Both the position numbers and the translations under genes were made by a program. From Butyrivibrio sp. (lineage in GTDB: Bacteria > Bacillota_A > Clostridia > Lachnospirales > Lachnospiraceae): a stretch of 5,004 nucleotides of DNA. Below are positions 4,585 through 5,004 of this stretch, piece after piece. Where the stretch lies: positions 1-5,004 of the forward strand of contig JAGOGF010000168.1 of assembly GCA_017996845.1 (NCBI GenBank). Direction: 5' to 3'. Each line of letters opens with the position of its first letter. Within the stretch, counting starts at the first letter, position 1. The notes under the pieces are model-generated. The model was given only the letters and a program-made list of their open reading frames with translations. It ran no database searches and was not told the DNA's origin.

Positions 4585-5004
4585 TTATTTTACTTTTTTA
4601 TCCTTATAAGCCACAGCAAAGGCATAAAAATTCTGACATGCTATTGTTATCGTACTGTCATCCTGATCAAGATCCGGATATACTTTGGTTGCGCCATTTG
4701 CAGAAACGCCGACCATTTCGAATGTTCTGCCCGCCTTCTGGAGAGACTTATCAAGCTTTATTTTTACTGTAACCGGTGTACCCGTTGCTCTTGTTATTTT
4801 ACTGCCACGATTAGCATCTGCAAAAATATTGTAGGTTCTGGTAAGTGTATATCCCTTTGCAGCCTGTTCCATAAGTGCAATGCATCCTTCACCCTGGACA
4901 GCATTATATACAGCTGTTCCTTTTCTGGATACTGTATATTCAGGAACAATTACAGATGCATAACCAAAACGCTTAATATCTGCCGCTGTAACTGGTTTCC
5001 ATGC
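4585..5004 (-). CDS. C-terminal part of a probable secreted/surface protein (5' end outside window)
   Basis: The frame is open from the right edge to a TAA at 4585, giving the last 139 residues. The internal ATG at 4872 is not a credible start, since the frame continues upstream with similar character and no ribosome site. The fragment begins AWKPVTAADIKRFGYASVIVPEYTV and continues with alternating beta-strand-like segments (YTLTRTYNIFAD, PVTVKIKLDKSLQKAGR, TFEMVGVSANGATKV, STITIACQNFYAFAVAY). It ends in lysines with no LPXTG or membrane anchor. The pattern of ligand-free beta strands with a final YAFAVAYKD strand is common at the ends of large secreted proteins of gut Clostridia. The export signal, if any, and the main functional domains would lie outside the window. 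The function of the whole protein cannot be inferred. A strong terminator follows. Confidence 0.8.
   Translation of the reverse strand, partial: AWKPVTAADIKRFGYASVIVPEYTVSRKGTAVYNAVQGEGCIALMEQAAKGYTLTRTYNIFADANRGSKITRATGTPVTVKIKLDKSLQKAGRTFEMVGVSANGATKVYPDLDQDDSTITIACQNFYAFAVAYKDKKVK

Noticed and set aside
4585..4872. Standalone 95-residue protein starting at ATG 4872
   Set aside because: The frame stays open for 44 more codons to the window edge with the same beta-strand character and no ribosome site at 4872, so this is the end of a longer gene.

Overview
The window looks like chromosomal DNA of a low-to-moderate GC Gram-positive anaerobe, most likely a gut Clostridium relative such as a Lachnospiraceae member. 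The basis is consistent strong GGAGG-type ribosome binding sites, TTGACA/TATAAT-type promoters, short A/T-flanked intergenic gaps, and protein families typical of that group. This placement is inference from style; there is no marker gene. Every gene I can support lies on the minus strand, so the window reads biologically from right to left. No gap between genes exceeds about 160 bases.

From right to left: (1) 5004-4585, the last 139 residues of a larger, probably secreted or surface protein, followed by a strong intrinsic terminator (4530-4563). (2) 4423-3986, a 145-residue cysteine-rich protein of unknown function with its own promoter. (3) 3829-3264, a mazE-mazF type II toxin-antitoxin pair, translationally coupled through TAATG and preceded by a promoter containing a 27-bp palindrome. 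(4) 3144-2659, a MarR-family repressor with a near-consensus promoter and a terminator just after its stop. (5) 2549-1, a leftward operon of an ArsA/Get3-type ATPase with a C-terminal HSP20-like domain, a small helical protein of 89 residues that overlaps it, and a second ArsA/Get3-type ATPase that runs off the left edge.

The most interesting unit is the marR plus ATPase operon. A 13-bp inverted repeat, ATACTCGAAGTAT, sits exactly between the -35 and -10 boxes of the marR promoter. A weaker copy lies 22 bp downstream at the start site, and a third copy lies in front of the ATPase operon. This links the MarR protein to the two ATPases as one regulated module. Neither ATPase shows the CxxC motif of Get3, and no arsenic genes (arsB, arsR, arsD) are visible, so arsenite export is unlikely. 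A paired, possibly heterodimeric, Get3-like targeting or chaperone ATPase with a small dedicated partner, induced by a MarR ligand, is my working hypothesis.
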